NCBI GenBank assembly: GCA_035485575.1
Contig: DATHNW010000010.1
Location: forward strand, 1-64,000
Length of the DNA stretch: 64,000 bases
Origin: DASRHD01 sp035485575
GTDB lineage: Bacteria; Verrucomicrobiota; Verrucomicrobiia; Opitutales; Opitutaceae
Direction of reading: 5' to 3'
The notes beneath the pieces are model-generated. The model ran no database searches. It worked only from the letters and a program-made list of their open reading frames with translations, and had not been told where the DNA came from. Position numbers and translations under genes: made by a program. Below, piece after piece: positions 1-8,866 of the stretch (position 1 is its first letter; every line of letters starts with the position of its first letter).

Positions 1-553
1 GACGGAGACCAATGGCACTCTCTACTCCGCTCCGGTGAACATCAGCGCCACGACGACGCTCCAGGCCATTGCCTATGAAAGCGGCTTCACCGACAGCCCG
101 GTGACCAGCGCCAGCTACACGATCGGCTCGACCCCGCCACCTACGGTCTCCTTCGAGGCGGAAAGCCTGACTAACACGCCTAGCGGCGCGACCTCATCGG
201 TGCAGACCGACACCAACTCCAGCGGCGGCAAATGGGTCGAACTTGCGGGCAACAGCGTGGGCGACTCCATCAGCTTCGCGATTCCCAGCGTGGCGGCCGG
301 CACCTACCAGCTGCAGATGAAATGGAAGGGCAACAACAGCCGCGGCATCCTGCAGCTCTCCGTCGACGGCACCAACCTTGGCAGCACGCTCGACCAGTAT
401 GCGTCCGGCCAGACCTACCCGACGACCACGTTCGGCAATGTCACCTTCAGCTCGGCCGGCACGCACACCGTCAAGCTGACGGTAACCGGTAAGAACTCCG
501 CCTCGAGCAACTACCAGCTCTCCGCCGACAAGTTCACTTTCGTCGGACAATAA
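1..553 (+). CDS. C-terminal part of a modular carbohydrate-binding exoprotein (5' end outside the window)
   Basis: The reading frame is already open at base 2 and ends with TAA at 551-553, so this is the 3' end of a longer gene. The first ~45 residues match the end of a chitobiase/beta-hexosaminidase C-terminal-type module, including the stretch LQAIAYESGF. From base 152 follows a CBM6/CBM35-like beta-sandwich that begins FEAESL and contains DQYASGQTYPTTTFG. The same module pair recurs in the next gene and at 16848-19229. The likely role is binding polysaccharide at the cell surface or in the medium. The catalytic part, if there is one, lies upstream and cannot be seen. Confidence 0.85.
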   Translation, partial: TETNGTLYSAPVNISATTTLQAIAYESGFTDSPVTSASYTIGSTPPPTVSFEAESLTNTPSGATSSVQTDTNSSGGKWVELAGNSVGDSISFAIPSVAAGTYQLQMKWKGNNSRGILQLSVDGTNLGSTLDQYASGQTYPTTTFGNVTFSSAGTHTVKLTVTGKNSASSNYQLSADKFTFVGQ

Positions 554-1223
554 AACTTCACCAGGGCGCAGGGTGCATCACGCCTCCTGCGTCTTTTGTC
601 TCTTTGTTTCAGACCACCCCTCTCATCCCATGAGCCTAAAAATGAAAATGAAATCAATACCCTGCGCGTCGACGCGGCCTGCCGCCGTTTCGGCTTTTTC
701 ACCTGTCCGTAATAACATGATGTCGAATATCCGGCCCTCCCTCCGATTCATGGGTTTGGCTGCGTTTGCCTGCATGCTCCTGCTTGCTCTGGCCAGCCGC
801 CTGTCGGCGCAGACTACGCTTAATTTCGAGGCGGAAAGCCTCACCTATGCCGCCAGCGGCGCCACGGCTTCGGTGCAGACCGACACCAATTCCAGCGGTG
901 GCAAGTGGGTCGAGCTCGCGGGCAACAGCGTCGGCGATTCCATCACCTTCACGTTGCCCAGTGTGGCGGCGGGCACCTACCAGCTGCAGATGAAATGGAA
1001 GGGCAATAACAGCCGCGGCATCCTGCAGCTCTCGGTTGACGGCGCCAACCTCGGCAGCACGCTCGACCAGTACGCGTCCGGCCAGACCTATCCAACGACT
1101 ACATTCGGCAATGTGACCTTCAGCTCGGCTGGCGCCCATACCATCAAGCTGACGGTGACAGGCAAGAACGGCTCATCGAGCAATTACCAGCTCTCCGCCG
1201 ACAAGTTCACCCTCGTCGGGCAG
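152..1223 (+). repeat. Tandem near-identical CBM35-like coding modules (152-550 and 825-1223)
   Basis: Two ~400-bp stretches in adjacent genes encode nearly the same CBM module and are closely similar at DNA level, for example around the coding for DQYASGQTYPTTTFG. A third copy lies at 17631-18026. This fits recent duplication or gene conversion among exoprotein genes, and it is a likely site for recombination or misassembly. Confidence 0.8.
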
Positions 1224-2762
1224 GCCGCCAGCGCGGTAGCGGATCCCGCCTTCAGCCCTGGCGGCGGCACCTATGGCCCGGCGCAAAATGTAACGATCAC
1301 TTCGTCGACGGCCGGCGCCCTGATTCGCTACACCACGGACGGCAGCACGCCGACTGAAACACTAGGCACCGTCTACTCTGGCCCGGTGAACATCAGTTCC
1401 ACGGCCACGCTGAAGGCCATCGCTTATGAGAGCGGCTTCGCCGACAGTGCGGTGACTACGGCCACCTATCAGATCGGATCCCCTCCCGCGACCTTCACCC
1501 TCGAAGCGGAGAATCTTTCGCCGGTCGGCACGGGCGCCACCGTCAGCACCAGCAATGACGCCAACGCCAGCGGCGGGGTGATCGAGTTCCTCAATGCCAC
1601 GGCTGCCGGCCAGACCATCACCTTTACGACGCCGGTCATCGCGGCTGGACCGTACCAGCTGCAGATGCGCTACAAGAGCAACACAACCCGCGGCCAGCAC
1701 ACGGTGAAGATCGATGGCGTACAGGTTGGCGGTACGGTCGACCAATATGCCAAGACCTCCGTCTATACGACGGTCACGCTTGGCAGTGCGACCCTCAACA
1801 CCAGCGGCACGCACACGATCGTGCTGACGGTGACGGGCAAGAATTCGGCTGCTACCCAGTTCTATCTCACCGCCGACACGTTCACCTTCACCGGACAATC
1901 CGGTCCGACCCAAGTCGCGGCTCCGATCTTCAGCCCCGGTGCCGGCGTGTATTCGACCGCGCAAAATATCACGATCAGCACGGCCACCGCCGGCGCTTCC
2001 ATCCGCTATACCACGGACGGCAGCACGCCGACCGAGACGCTCGGCACGCTCTACACCGGCGCTCCGGTGGTCATCAGCTCCACGACCACGATCAATGCGA
2101 TCGCCTACGAAGCCGGCTTCATCGACAGCAATGTCGCGAGCGCCACCTACACGGTTTCATCGTCGAACATCATTTCGCTCTTCGACGGCACCGACCTCAA
2201 CGGCTGGACTCAGGTGCCGGCAAGTTCCTGGACCGTCAATACCACGGACGTCGCCATTGCCAGCCTCGGCAAGGGCCGCGGTTTCATCTATGCGAACAAC
2301 AAATACCAGTTCTATCGCCTGAGGTTCGAGGTACGCCACCTTGGTGTTACCGCCGGAGGCAGTGACCACAAAGCCTGCATGGTGTTCTTCGGCACCTCTC
2401 CTTCCCTCGATGCCATGGGAGGGATCCAGTTCCAGTTCCCCAATGGCGGCGATTGGGATTACCGGCCGGGCGTGAACAAAGGCGGCGGCCCGCATTTCAC
2501 CGTCTTCTCGCACCCGACGCTTGACGGCTCGCAGTGGACTTCGATTGAGCTCCTCGTCGACGGCCGAAACGGAACGGCCCGCATCGCGGAGGCCCAGCCG
2601 GTCGGCAGCAAGGCGACCGAAATCATGGACTTCAGTGATCCCACGGAGGCGATATCAGGCTATTTCGCCTTTCAGATGCACAACAGCGGTCTGCTCGACG
2701 AATACCGGAACGTTACAATCGAAGTTAATCCGGCCGTTGATGATTTGATCACGACGAAGTAA
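717..2762 (+). CDS. Secreted multimodular protein: CBM, chitobiase-C, CBM, chitobiase-C, DUF1080
   Basis: From the ATG at 717 the product is 681 aa and starts with a clean signal peptide whose hydrophobic core is followed by SRLSAQ. In-frame ATGs at 573 and 630 are possible, but they would place a long polar tail before the signal sequence, and no start has a good Shine-Dalgarno site. Modules in order: CBM35-like (~37-169), chitobiase C-terminal-like (~174-257, with YTTDGSTPTETLG), a second CBM (~260-394), a second chitobiase-C (~400-481) and a C-terminal DUF1080 jelly-roll (~484-681, starting ISLFDGTDLNGW). DUF1080 is now linked to 3-keto-glycoside hydrolysis. A secreted glycan-binding enzyme is inferred; its substrate is unknown. 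Confidence 0.85.
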   Translation: MMSNIRPSLRFMGLAAFACMLLLALASRLSAQTTLNFEAESLTYAASGATASVQTDTNSSGGKWVELAGNSVGDSITFTLPSVAAGTYQLQMKWKGNNSRGILQLSVDGANLGSTLDQYASGQTYPTTTFGNVTFSSAGAHTIKLTVTGKNGSSSNYQLSADKFTLVGQAASAVADPAFSPGGGTYGPAQNVTITSSTAGALIRYTTDGSTPTETLGTVYSGPVNISSTATLKAIAYESGFADSAVTTATYQIGSPPATFTLEAENLSPVGTGATVSTSNDANASGGVIEFLNATAAGQTITFTTPVIAAGPYQLQMRYKSNTTRGQHTVKIDGVQVGGTVDQYAKTSVYTTVTLGSATLNTSGTHTIVLTVTGKNSAATQFYLTADTFTFTGQSGPTQVAAPIFSPGAGVYSTAQNITISTATAGASIRYTTDGSTPTETLGTLYTGAPVVISSTTTINAIAYEAGFIDSNVASATYTVSSSNIISLFDGTDLNGWTQVPASSWTVNTTDVAIASLGKGRGFIYANNKYQFYRLRFEVRHLGVTAGGSDHKACMVFFGTSPSLDAMGGIQFQFPNGGDWDYRPGVNKGGGPHFTVFSHPTLDGSQWTSIELLVDGRNGTARIAEAQPVGSKATEIMDFSDPTEAISGYFAFQMHNSGLLDEYRNVTIEVNPAVDDLITTK

Positions 2763-2786
2763 GCCCCCTGATATATAAAAACATCG

Positions 2787-2822
2787 TGCGCGGATGCCCT
2801 TGGCGGGCATCCGCGCATTTAT
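2787..2822 (+). terminator. Rho-independent terminator after the CBM/DUF1080 gene
   Basis: A perfect 13-bp stem (2787-2799 with 2805-2817, arm TGCGCGGATGCCC), a 5-nt loop and a T-rich tail lie about 25 nt after the stop codon. The following ~190 nt up to 3012 are AT-rich and hold a TATAAT-like box at 2929-2934 without a convincing -35 element. Confidence 0.85.
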
Positions 2823-3012
2823 TTTAGTGAGCAGTTTTGGCCCGCGAAAGCAGGCCGACCTGGGCGGAACGGGGCTGCCGGATTTAGCCTGGCTGTACTT
2901 TAAATTTATAAGTCAATAACAGTTAAGATATAATGGCATTTCGGCTCTTATGTTTTTGAATTAAAGGTAAGGATGGAAAAACCGATGTAGACTGATACAC
3001 TTTTATAATCAG

Positions 3013-5541
3013 ATGCATCCCGCGCAATTACGTTGGAAATGGGCGGCTTCGGGTCTGGCCGGACTCATCATCTGTATTGGCGTGATGGCATGGTTTGCCG
3101 CGAAGTTTCGCGATCCTGCGCTGGCTTCGACTCCGTTTTTGATGGGGTACCAGTCCTCCCCTCCGAATCAAGTGGTGATGCCGGACGGACAGCCCGGCGG
3201 CCCGGCCATCGAGATTATCACCGAAGCCTGCCGGCGGCGGCATATTCCGATCCGATGGGTTTATGCTCCGGATGGTCCGGAAGCGCCCCTGATCAACGGA
3301 AAAGTCGATTTGTGGCCGTTGATGAATATCACGGCCCGGCGGCGGAAAATATTATATATTTCCGAGCCATGGACCATGAACAGCTTTTGGCTGGTATCCC
3401 TGGCCTCGAAGGGCATCACCGGCCCGGGGGATATGACGGGAAGAACCTTGAGTCACAGCAATGATCCGATTGGCAAGAGCCTGGCCGCTTCTTACTTTCC
3501 CCAATCGATCTTGATCGGCGTGCGGGACAACAAAAGCACCTTGGAGAGTGTGGTTTCCGGCCAGAGTGATGCCGGCCTGATCTTTGGAAGCAAAGTCCAC
3601 TCGACGGAACTCCAGGACGTGAAAGACGCCCGGAATCTCAAGCTCAAGTTCCTGCCCCTGCCGGGCGGCGAATCATCATTGGGCGTCGGCGCTTCGTTCA
3701 AGCGCCCGGACGCTGCGCGTGCGGCCGACGCCATCCAGGCCGAAATTGTCCGAATGGGCATGGATGGCACGCTGTCTTCCATCTACTTCCGCTGGTGCCT
3801 GGATCCGAACAACGACAGCCTGGCGCTTTTTTATCTCAGGCAGGTGCAGCAGCGCAACCAGTACATGGCCCTCGCGATCTGCATCCTGGCGGCGGCGCTG
3901 GGCCTGCTGGGCTGGCTGGGCTTCCATCTCGGGCGCGCCCGGATCGCCGCGGATGCCGCGAACCGGGCCAAAAGCGAATTTCTGGCGAACATGAGCCATG
4001 AAATACGCACTCCGCTCAACGGTGTGATCGGCATGACGGAGCTGACGTTGAAAACCGAGCTGACCCCTGAGCAAAGGGATTTTCTGACCACGGTTTCCCA
4101 ATCGGCCGACACCCTGCTCACCGTCGTGAACGACATCCTGGATTTTTCCAAGATCGATGCCGGGAAACTGGAGCTGGAGTCACTGGCCGTCGATTTGCGG
4201 GAGATGGTCGAGTCGTGCGGCAAGGCGTTTGCCGTGCATGCGCACAAAAAGAAACTCGACCTGGTGGTCGAGATGTCACCCGATTGCCCGTCCTTCATTC
4301 AGGCAGATCCAACGCGGCTGCGTCAGATTCTGTTCAATCTTCTTGGCAACGCCCTGAAGTTCACGCCCAAGGGCGAGATCGTCCTGCGGGTGGCGCCGTC
4401 GCGCAGGGAGAATGGAAAACCTCTCCTGGAATTTTCTGTGGCAGACACCGGCGTGGGCATTCCGGCAGACAAGCAAAAGAAGCTCTTCGCCGCCTTTTCG
4501 CAGGTGGACAGCTCCACGACCCGGCGGTTTGGCGGCACCGGACTGGGGCTCGCCATCTCGCGCCGGCTCGTGAAATTGATGGGCGGCGAGATCTGGCTGG
4601 AAAGCACGCTCGGTGCCGGCACGACTTTTCATTTTGTCATTCCCCTCCTCCCCTTCGGCGGTGGGTTTGCGCCGGCGCCGGCGGGCGAACCGCCCAATTT
4701 GGCGGGTAGCCGGATCCTGGTCGTGGACGACAGTGCCGCCCATCGGCGCGCCCTTGGCGGGATGCTTGGCGTCTGGCATGCGCAGGTCAGCTGTGTGGCG
4801 GATGGGAAAAGCGCGTTGCAGGCCTTGCAGCAGGCCGGCGCGCAGGGCGATCCGTTCACGCTGGTGCTGGTCGATTATCAGATGCCGGAAATGAACGGGT
4901 TCGAGCTTGCCGGACGGATTCAAGCGGAGTTTTCGGGCGGCCTGATCATGATGCTGACTTCCGATGATTATAATTCCGCGATGGCGCGCTGCACGGAGGC
5001 AGGGATCAAGTCGCACCTGATCAAGCCGGTGCGGCAGGCGGATCTGCTTACTGCGATCAAGGCGGTGCTCGCCGCCGTGCCACAGCACCGGCAGACCCAG
5101 CGGCCGGCCGCGCCCGCGACGAATACGGCTCCGAAGCCGGTGCGAAAACTCCGGGTGCTCCTGGCGGAAGACAATGCCGTGAACCAGAAAGTGGCGACCA
5201 AGTTGCTCCAGCAGATGGGGCATGAGGTGACCTTGGCGGAAAATGGCCGGCGGGCGGTGGAATTCCAGCGCACGGGCCACTTCGATGTGGTGCTGATGGA
5301 TGTGCAGATGCCCGAGATGGACGGCCTGGAAGCCACCGCGGCCATGCGCCGGGAAGAAACTGGCAGATCCGTGCACATGCCCATCATTGGATTGACCGCT
5401 TTTGCCCTGAAGGAAGACCAGGAGCATTGCCTGGCTGCGGGAATGGACGGGTGCCTGTCAAAACCGATCAGGAGTGCCGAATTGGTCAGGATGCTCAATG
5501 CCCTGACCGAGGTGGCGCCGGCCCCCGACGCGATGGCGTGA
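3013..5541 (+). CDS. Hybrid sensor histidine kinase with periplasmic solute-binding domain and two receiver domains
   Basis: 842 aa. An N-terminal membrane segment (~9-30) is followed by a periplasmic SBP_bac_3-like domain (~45-275), a second membrane segment (~285-305), a HisKA domain with phosphoacceptor His329 in NMSHEIRTP, a HATPase_c domain with N box (NLLGNALKF), G1 (ADTGVGIP) and G2 (GGTGLGLAIS), then two receiver domains with phosphoacceptor aspartates at 621 (VDYQMP) and 763 (MDVQMP). The layout is like BvgS/EvgS but without a C-terminal Hpt domain, so a separate phosphotransfer protein or only partial relay is likely. It is expected to sense a small periplasmic ligand. No dedicated response regulator lies beside it. 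Confidence 0.93.
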   Translation: MHPAQLRWKWAASGLAGLIICIGVMAWFAAKFRDPALASTPFLMGYQSSPPNQVVMPDGQPGGPAIEIITEACRRRHIPIRWVYAPDGPEAPLINGKVDLWPLMNITARRRKILYISEPWTMNSFWLVSLASKGITGPGDMTGRTLSHSNDPIGKSLAASYFPQSILIGVRDNKSTLESVVSGQSDAGLIFGSKVHSTELQDVKDARNLKLKFLPLPGGESSLGVGASFKRPDAARAADAIQAEIVRMGMDGTLSSIYFRWCLDPNNDSLALFYLRQVQQRNQYMALAICILAAALGLLGWLGFHLGRARIAADAANRAKSEFLANMSHEIRTPLNGVIGMTELTLKTELTPEQRDFLTTVSQSADTLLTVVNDILDFSKIDAGKLELESLAVDLREMVESCGKAFAVHAHKKKLDLVVEMSPDCPSFIQADPTRLRQILFNLLGNALKFTPKGEIVLRVAPSRRENGKPLLEFSVADTGVGIPADKQKKLFAAFSQVDSSTTRRFGGTGLGLAISRRLVKLMGGEIWLESTLGAGTTFHFVIPLLPFGGGFAPAPAGEPPNLAGSRILVVDDSAAHRRALGGMLGVWHAQVSCVADGKSALQALQQAGAQGDPFTLVLVDYQMPEMNGFELAGRIQAEFSGGLIMMLTSDDYNSAMARCTEAGIKSHLIKPVRQADLLTAIKAVLAAVPQHRQTQRPAAPATNTAPKPVRKLRVLLAEDNAVNQKVATKLLQQMGHEVTLAENGRRAVEFQRTGHFDVVLMDVQMPEMDGLEATAAMRREETGRSVHMPIIGLTAFALKEDQEHCLAAGMDGCLSKPIRSAELVRMLNALTEVAPAPDAMA

Positions 5542-5638
5542 AGGCTTTCTTTTCTCGGCTCCGCTGATTTTGCTCCTAAAGGCGTTGCCTGCCGACTCCT
5601 GACGCCATCGTTTCGCGACTCGGCCCGGGGCTTTATCT

Positions 5639-5866
5639 TCAGCTTTGCAAGGCCGGGGTGATGGCCGATGGCCGGCTTGTGATGGCCGATGAGATCACAT
5701 TGTCGGCATAACCGAATTTGATCCGGCAATAATGCCGGGCATTGTCGAGCTGAAGCTTGGTGGCGTGGCGCAGGGCTTTCGTCCCGATCAAGGTGCTGCC
5801 GGCGTCTTGTTTGATTGAGGCTTCGACCAGCACGCCGAGGCTCCGGTTAACTGCTTCTTGAGTCAT
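5639..5866 (-). CDS. Possible small protein of unknown function
   Basis: A 75-aa frame on the minus strand inside the otherwise gene-free 5542-6050 interval. It begins at the second of two adjacent ATGs and has GGAG five bases upstream, a better ribosome site than most genes here show. The first ~58 residues have ordinary protein composition (EAVNRSLGVLVEASIKQDAG); the last part is low in complexity. No family was recognised and there is no operon context. The rest of the interval shows nothing clear. Confidence 0.35.
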   Translation of the reverse strand: MTQEAVNRSLGVLVEASIKQDAGSTLIGTKALRHATKLQLDNARHYCRIKFGYADNVISSAITSRPSAITPALQS

Positions 5867-6050
5867 CATATCTCCAATCTGCCGGCATGAACAACCTGGT
5901 GCGAGCTAATGTTTGTCATGGCGAAAGCTGGAACGGGTTGGGCTGCAAGTCTTGAGCACTGGAGCAGGATGTTCCATTGCGGCCCATGGCTGGAATTGCT
6001 TCTCCGTCGTTGACCCGCATGGGTCGGATGGGCTTTGCTGACCCTTCGCC

Positions 6051-7967
6051 ATGCTCACCATCGCCGATGTTTCCAAGTCCTACGGTCCGCGCACGCTGTT
6101 CGCCGAGGTCTCCCTCTTCGTTTCGCGCACCGACCGCTACGGCCTGGTCGGTCCAAATGGCGCGGGCAAATCCACGCTCTTCAACCTCATCCTTGGCGAG
6201 GAAGCGCCTGATGAGGGCACCATCAGCTGGGAACGCGGCGCTGACTTCGGTTTTCTCCCGCAGGAGAGCGCGCCGGCCGGTGACGAAACCATCCTGCAGA
6301 TCGCCACGGGCGGCGCGAAGCTCCAGCCCGAGTCCGACGACGATCACGACATCGATTACACCCTCGAGCCGCGCGCGAAAAAAATCCTCGCCGGCCTCGG
6401 CTTCCGCGAGACCGACCACGAGCGCATGGCCAAATCATTTTCCGGCGGCTGGGTCATGCGCGCCCATCTCGCCCGCCTGCTGGTGAGCGAACCCGCGCTG
6501 CTGCTCCTTGACGAGCCGACCAACCATCTCGATCTCGAGGCGCTGCTCTGGTTTCAGGATTACCTCACCCGCTACCCCGGCGGTTTGCTCGTCATCTCGC
6601 ATGACCGCGCCTTTCTCAACGCCCTTTGCACCGGCATCCTGGAATTGCGCAACTGCACCCTCAACCGTTACACGGGCAATTACGACGACTTCCTCCAGGA
6701 AAAGGAGGACCGCAAGGCGCAGCAGGCCGCCCGGTTCAAAAACCAGCAGCGCGAAATCGCCCATCTCCAGCGCTTCGTCGACCGCTTCGGCGCCAAGGCC
6801 TCGCTCGCGTCCCGCGCCAAGTCGAAGGAAAAGCAGATTGAGCGCCTGCAGGAAGTGGCGGTCGACGAGCCCGAGGAGGATCTGCGCCGCGTCAATTTCA
6901 AGTTTCCCCAGCCGCCGCGCTCCGGCCGCAAGGTCATCACGCTGGAACACGTCCAGCAGGCCTACGGCGACCATGTCGTGTACCGGGATCTCGATTTCAT
7001 GGCCGAGCGCGACCAGCGCATCGTGCTTGTCGGGCCCAACGGCGCGGGCAAATCCACGCTCCTGAAAATTCTCGCGGGCGTCATCCCGATCCAGGGCGGC
7101 GTGCGCGAGCCCGGCAGCAACGTCGTCCCGGGCTATTTCGCGCAGAACCGCCTCGATGGCCTCGACCCGAAGCGCACCGTGATGGAAGAGGCGATGGAGA
7201 TGCGCAACGTCAACCGCGATGTCACCGAGCAGATGGCCCGCGCCATTCTTGGCGGCCTGCTCTTCCGCAAGGACGACGTTTTCAAAAAGGTCTCAGTCCT
7301 TTCCGGTGGCGAAAAATCGCGTCTCGCACTCGTCAAGCTCCTGCTCGCCCCGCCCAATCTCCTGCTCATGGACGAGCCCACGACGCACCTTGATATTTCG
7401 TCGATCGACGCGCTGATCACCGCGCTCAAAGCCTACGAGGGCACGTTCATCTTCATCAGCCACGATGTGTATTTCATCCGGGCGCTTGCCCAGACGGTGC
7501 TGCACGTCCACTCCGGCCGCCTCACGGCCTACGCCGGCAACTACGATTACTATCTCGAAAAATCGCGTGCTACCAATGAGCGCGCCGCGCTTACGGCCGG
7601 TTTCACCGACGCGCGGCCCGCTCAGGACAAGGTTGTGCGTCCGGCTGAGCCGGTTGCCGCGGCCCCGGGCGGCACCAGGACCAAGGAGCAAAAACGCGCC
7701 GAGGCCGAGGCCCGCACTGCCCGGTCGGCCGAGATCAAGCGCCTGCGCGGAACTATGACCGCGCTGGAAAAGGAAATTTCCGAACTCGAAAAAACGCAGG
7801 GCGAACTCGCGGCTGCGCTTGAGGCTCCGGAAACCTACAAGGAACCCGGCAGGGCCCAGCACCTCAATCGCGAGCTGAGCCCCATCGTCGACCGTCTGCA
7901 GATCATCACCGCTGAATGGGAAGCGGCGGGGGTAAAATTGACCGAGCTGGAAAAACAGGGCGGGTGA
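6051..7967 (+). CDS. ABC-F family ATP-binding protein
   Basis: 638 aa with two ABC ATPase domains on one chain and no membrane segments, as in the ABC-F translation-factor family (Uup, YheS, EttA). Walker A GPNGAGKS occurs at residue 34 and again in the second half. Signature motifs are FSGGW and LSGGEKSR, and Walker B regions end LLLLDEPTNHLDL and LLLMDEPTTHLDI. A charged inter-domain linker (~215-280) and a C-terminal coiled coil (~560-635) fit the ABC_tran_CTD type seen in Uup/YheS. It most likely acts at the ribosome, though the subfamily cannot be fixed by eye. The ATG at 6051 places residue 1 directly before the first beta strand. Confidence 0.93.
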   Translation: MLTIADVSKSYGPRTLFAEVSLFVSRTDRYGLVGPNGAGKSTLFNLILGEEAPDEGTISWERGADFGFLPQESAPAGDETILQIATGGAKLQPESDDDHDIDYTLEPRAKKILAGLGFRETDHERMAKSFSGGWVMRAHLARLLVSEPALLLLDEPTNHLDLEALLWFQDYLTRYPGGLLVISHDRAFLNALCTGILELRNCTLNRYTGNYDDFLQEKEDRKAQQAARFKNQQREIAHLQRFVDRFGAKASLASRAKSKEKQIERLQEVAVDEPEEDLRRVNFKFPQPPRSGRKVITLEHVQQAYGDHVVYRDLDFMAERDQRIVLVGPNGAGKSTLLKILAGVIPIQGGVREPGSNVVPGYFAQNRLDGLDPKRTVMEEAMEMRNVNRDVTEQMARAILGGLLFRKDDVFKKVSVLSGGEKSRLALVKLLLAPPNLLLMDEPTTHLDISSIDALITALKAYEGTFIFISHDVYFIRALAQTVLHVHSGRLTAYAGNYDYYLEKSRATNERAALTAGFTDARPAQDKVVRPAEPVAAAPGGTRTKEQKRAEAEARTARSAEIKRLRGTMTALEKEISELEKTQGELAAALEAPETYKEPGRAQHLNRELSPIVDRLQIITAEWEAAGVKLTELEKQGG

Positions 7968-7995
7968 GGGGAGGAAAGAGGCGGCGTGGGTCGCC

Positions 7996-8742
7996 TCATT
8001 TCACCGTGATGAGCCGGTCTTCCTTCGGGTCGGCTTCGATTTTGATATCCTTGTATTCGACCACCGAAGTGGCGGAGTGAATCTGCATCCCGATCGGTCC
8101 CCTTTTCAAGAGGGTCGGATCGGGATGCCGGTACCGGATGATCTCGATGCCGTCGACCGCCATGCGCACTTCGCCGGTCTGGAGATTAGCGAGGATTTCG
8201 CTCGTGTGCCAGTCGTGGTAGCGCAGTGCCTGGCGCGGGATGACTCGCGTGGGTTTGACGTCCTTGTTGACCCGGTAGTCCCACATGGCCCCATGCGGCG
8301 GTTGGACTTGGAGGGCGTGCGCGGTGCCCCAGGTTCCCGCAGCTGGGCGGTCGCCCCAGAAGAGAATGCCCAGATGTCCACTCCCGGTGTTCGCCTCCGG
8401 AATCACGACCCGGGCGGTGACGATGAGCCGGAAACTGCCATAATCACCTTGGGTGAAAATCTGGCCGTACTTGCCGGTGCCATGCATGGCGCCGTCGGCG
8501 ATGGTCCAGTATTTGGGGTCATATTCCCAGCCATCAAGGGTCTTGCCGCCGAAAAGCACCTTCAGCTCCTTGGCCTCGACCCCGGGCAATGTGGGTGGCG
8601 GCGCACTGGGCGTGGGGGTCGGATTGGCCGGCGCGACGACTGGGGCCGGAGCGGATGCGGCGGCAGGGCTCGCCGTGGGCTGCGCGACCAGAGTCGTTGA
8701 AAAAAACACCACGACCAAAACCATCCGGCAGTTTGTTCTCAT
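7996..8742 (-). CDS. Secreted DUF1080 (3-keto-disaccharide hydrolase-like) protein
   Basis: 248 aa from the ATG at 8742, which gives a signal peptide (core MVLVVVFFSTTLVA); the open frame reaches 8946, but those codons are not signal-like. A Pro/Ala-rich linker (~25-60) leads into a DUF1080 domain with LFGGKTLDGWEYDPKYW and a C-terminal EYKDIKIEADP, typical of the family's last strands. Closest relative in the window is 63367-64000. It is divergent from a Gfo/Idh/MocA oxidoreductase at 8867. That pairing is biologically sensible, because such oxidoreductases make 3-keto sugars and DUF1080 enzymes cleave them. A joint role in sugar breakdown is inferred. Confidence 0.88.
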   Translation of the reverse strand: MRTNCRMVLVVVFFSTTLVAQPTASPAAASAPAPVVAPANPTPTPSAPPPTLPGVEAKELKVLFGGKTLDGWEYDPKYWTIADGAMHGTGKYGQIFTQGDYGSFRLIVTARVVIPEANTGSGHLGILFWGDRPAAGTWGTAHALQVQPPHGAMWDYRVNKDVKPTRVIPRQALRYHDWHTSEILANLQTGEVRMAVDGIEIIRYRHPDPTLLKRGPIGMQIHSATSVVEYKDIKIEADPKEDRLITVK

Positions 8743-8866
8743 GTTCTTGAAAATGGAGCTTTGGCTTCCGCCTTCAAGTATTCCTGCGCGGATGATCCGC
8801 CTCAGGCGAGGCTCAGCCGCGGCTTGCGGTTGACGCCAAAGTCGGAAAAGAAGGGGCGGTTTTTCC

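Noticed and set aside
2929..2934. TATAAT as promoter of the hybrid kinase gene
   Set aside because: No acceptable -35 element at 16-18 bp; AT-rich background makes a chance match likely.
4276..5427. A 383-codon minus-strand frame
   Set aside because: Antisense to the receiver domains of the hybrid kinase; no domain of its own.
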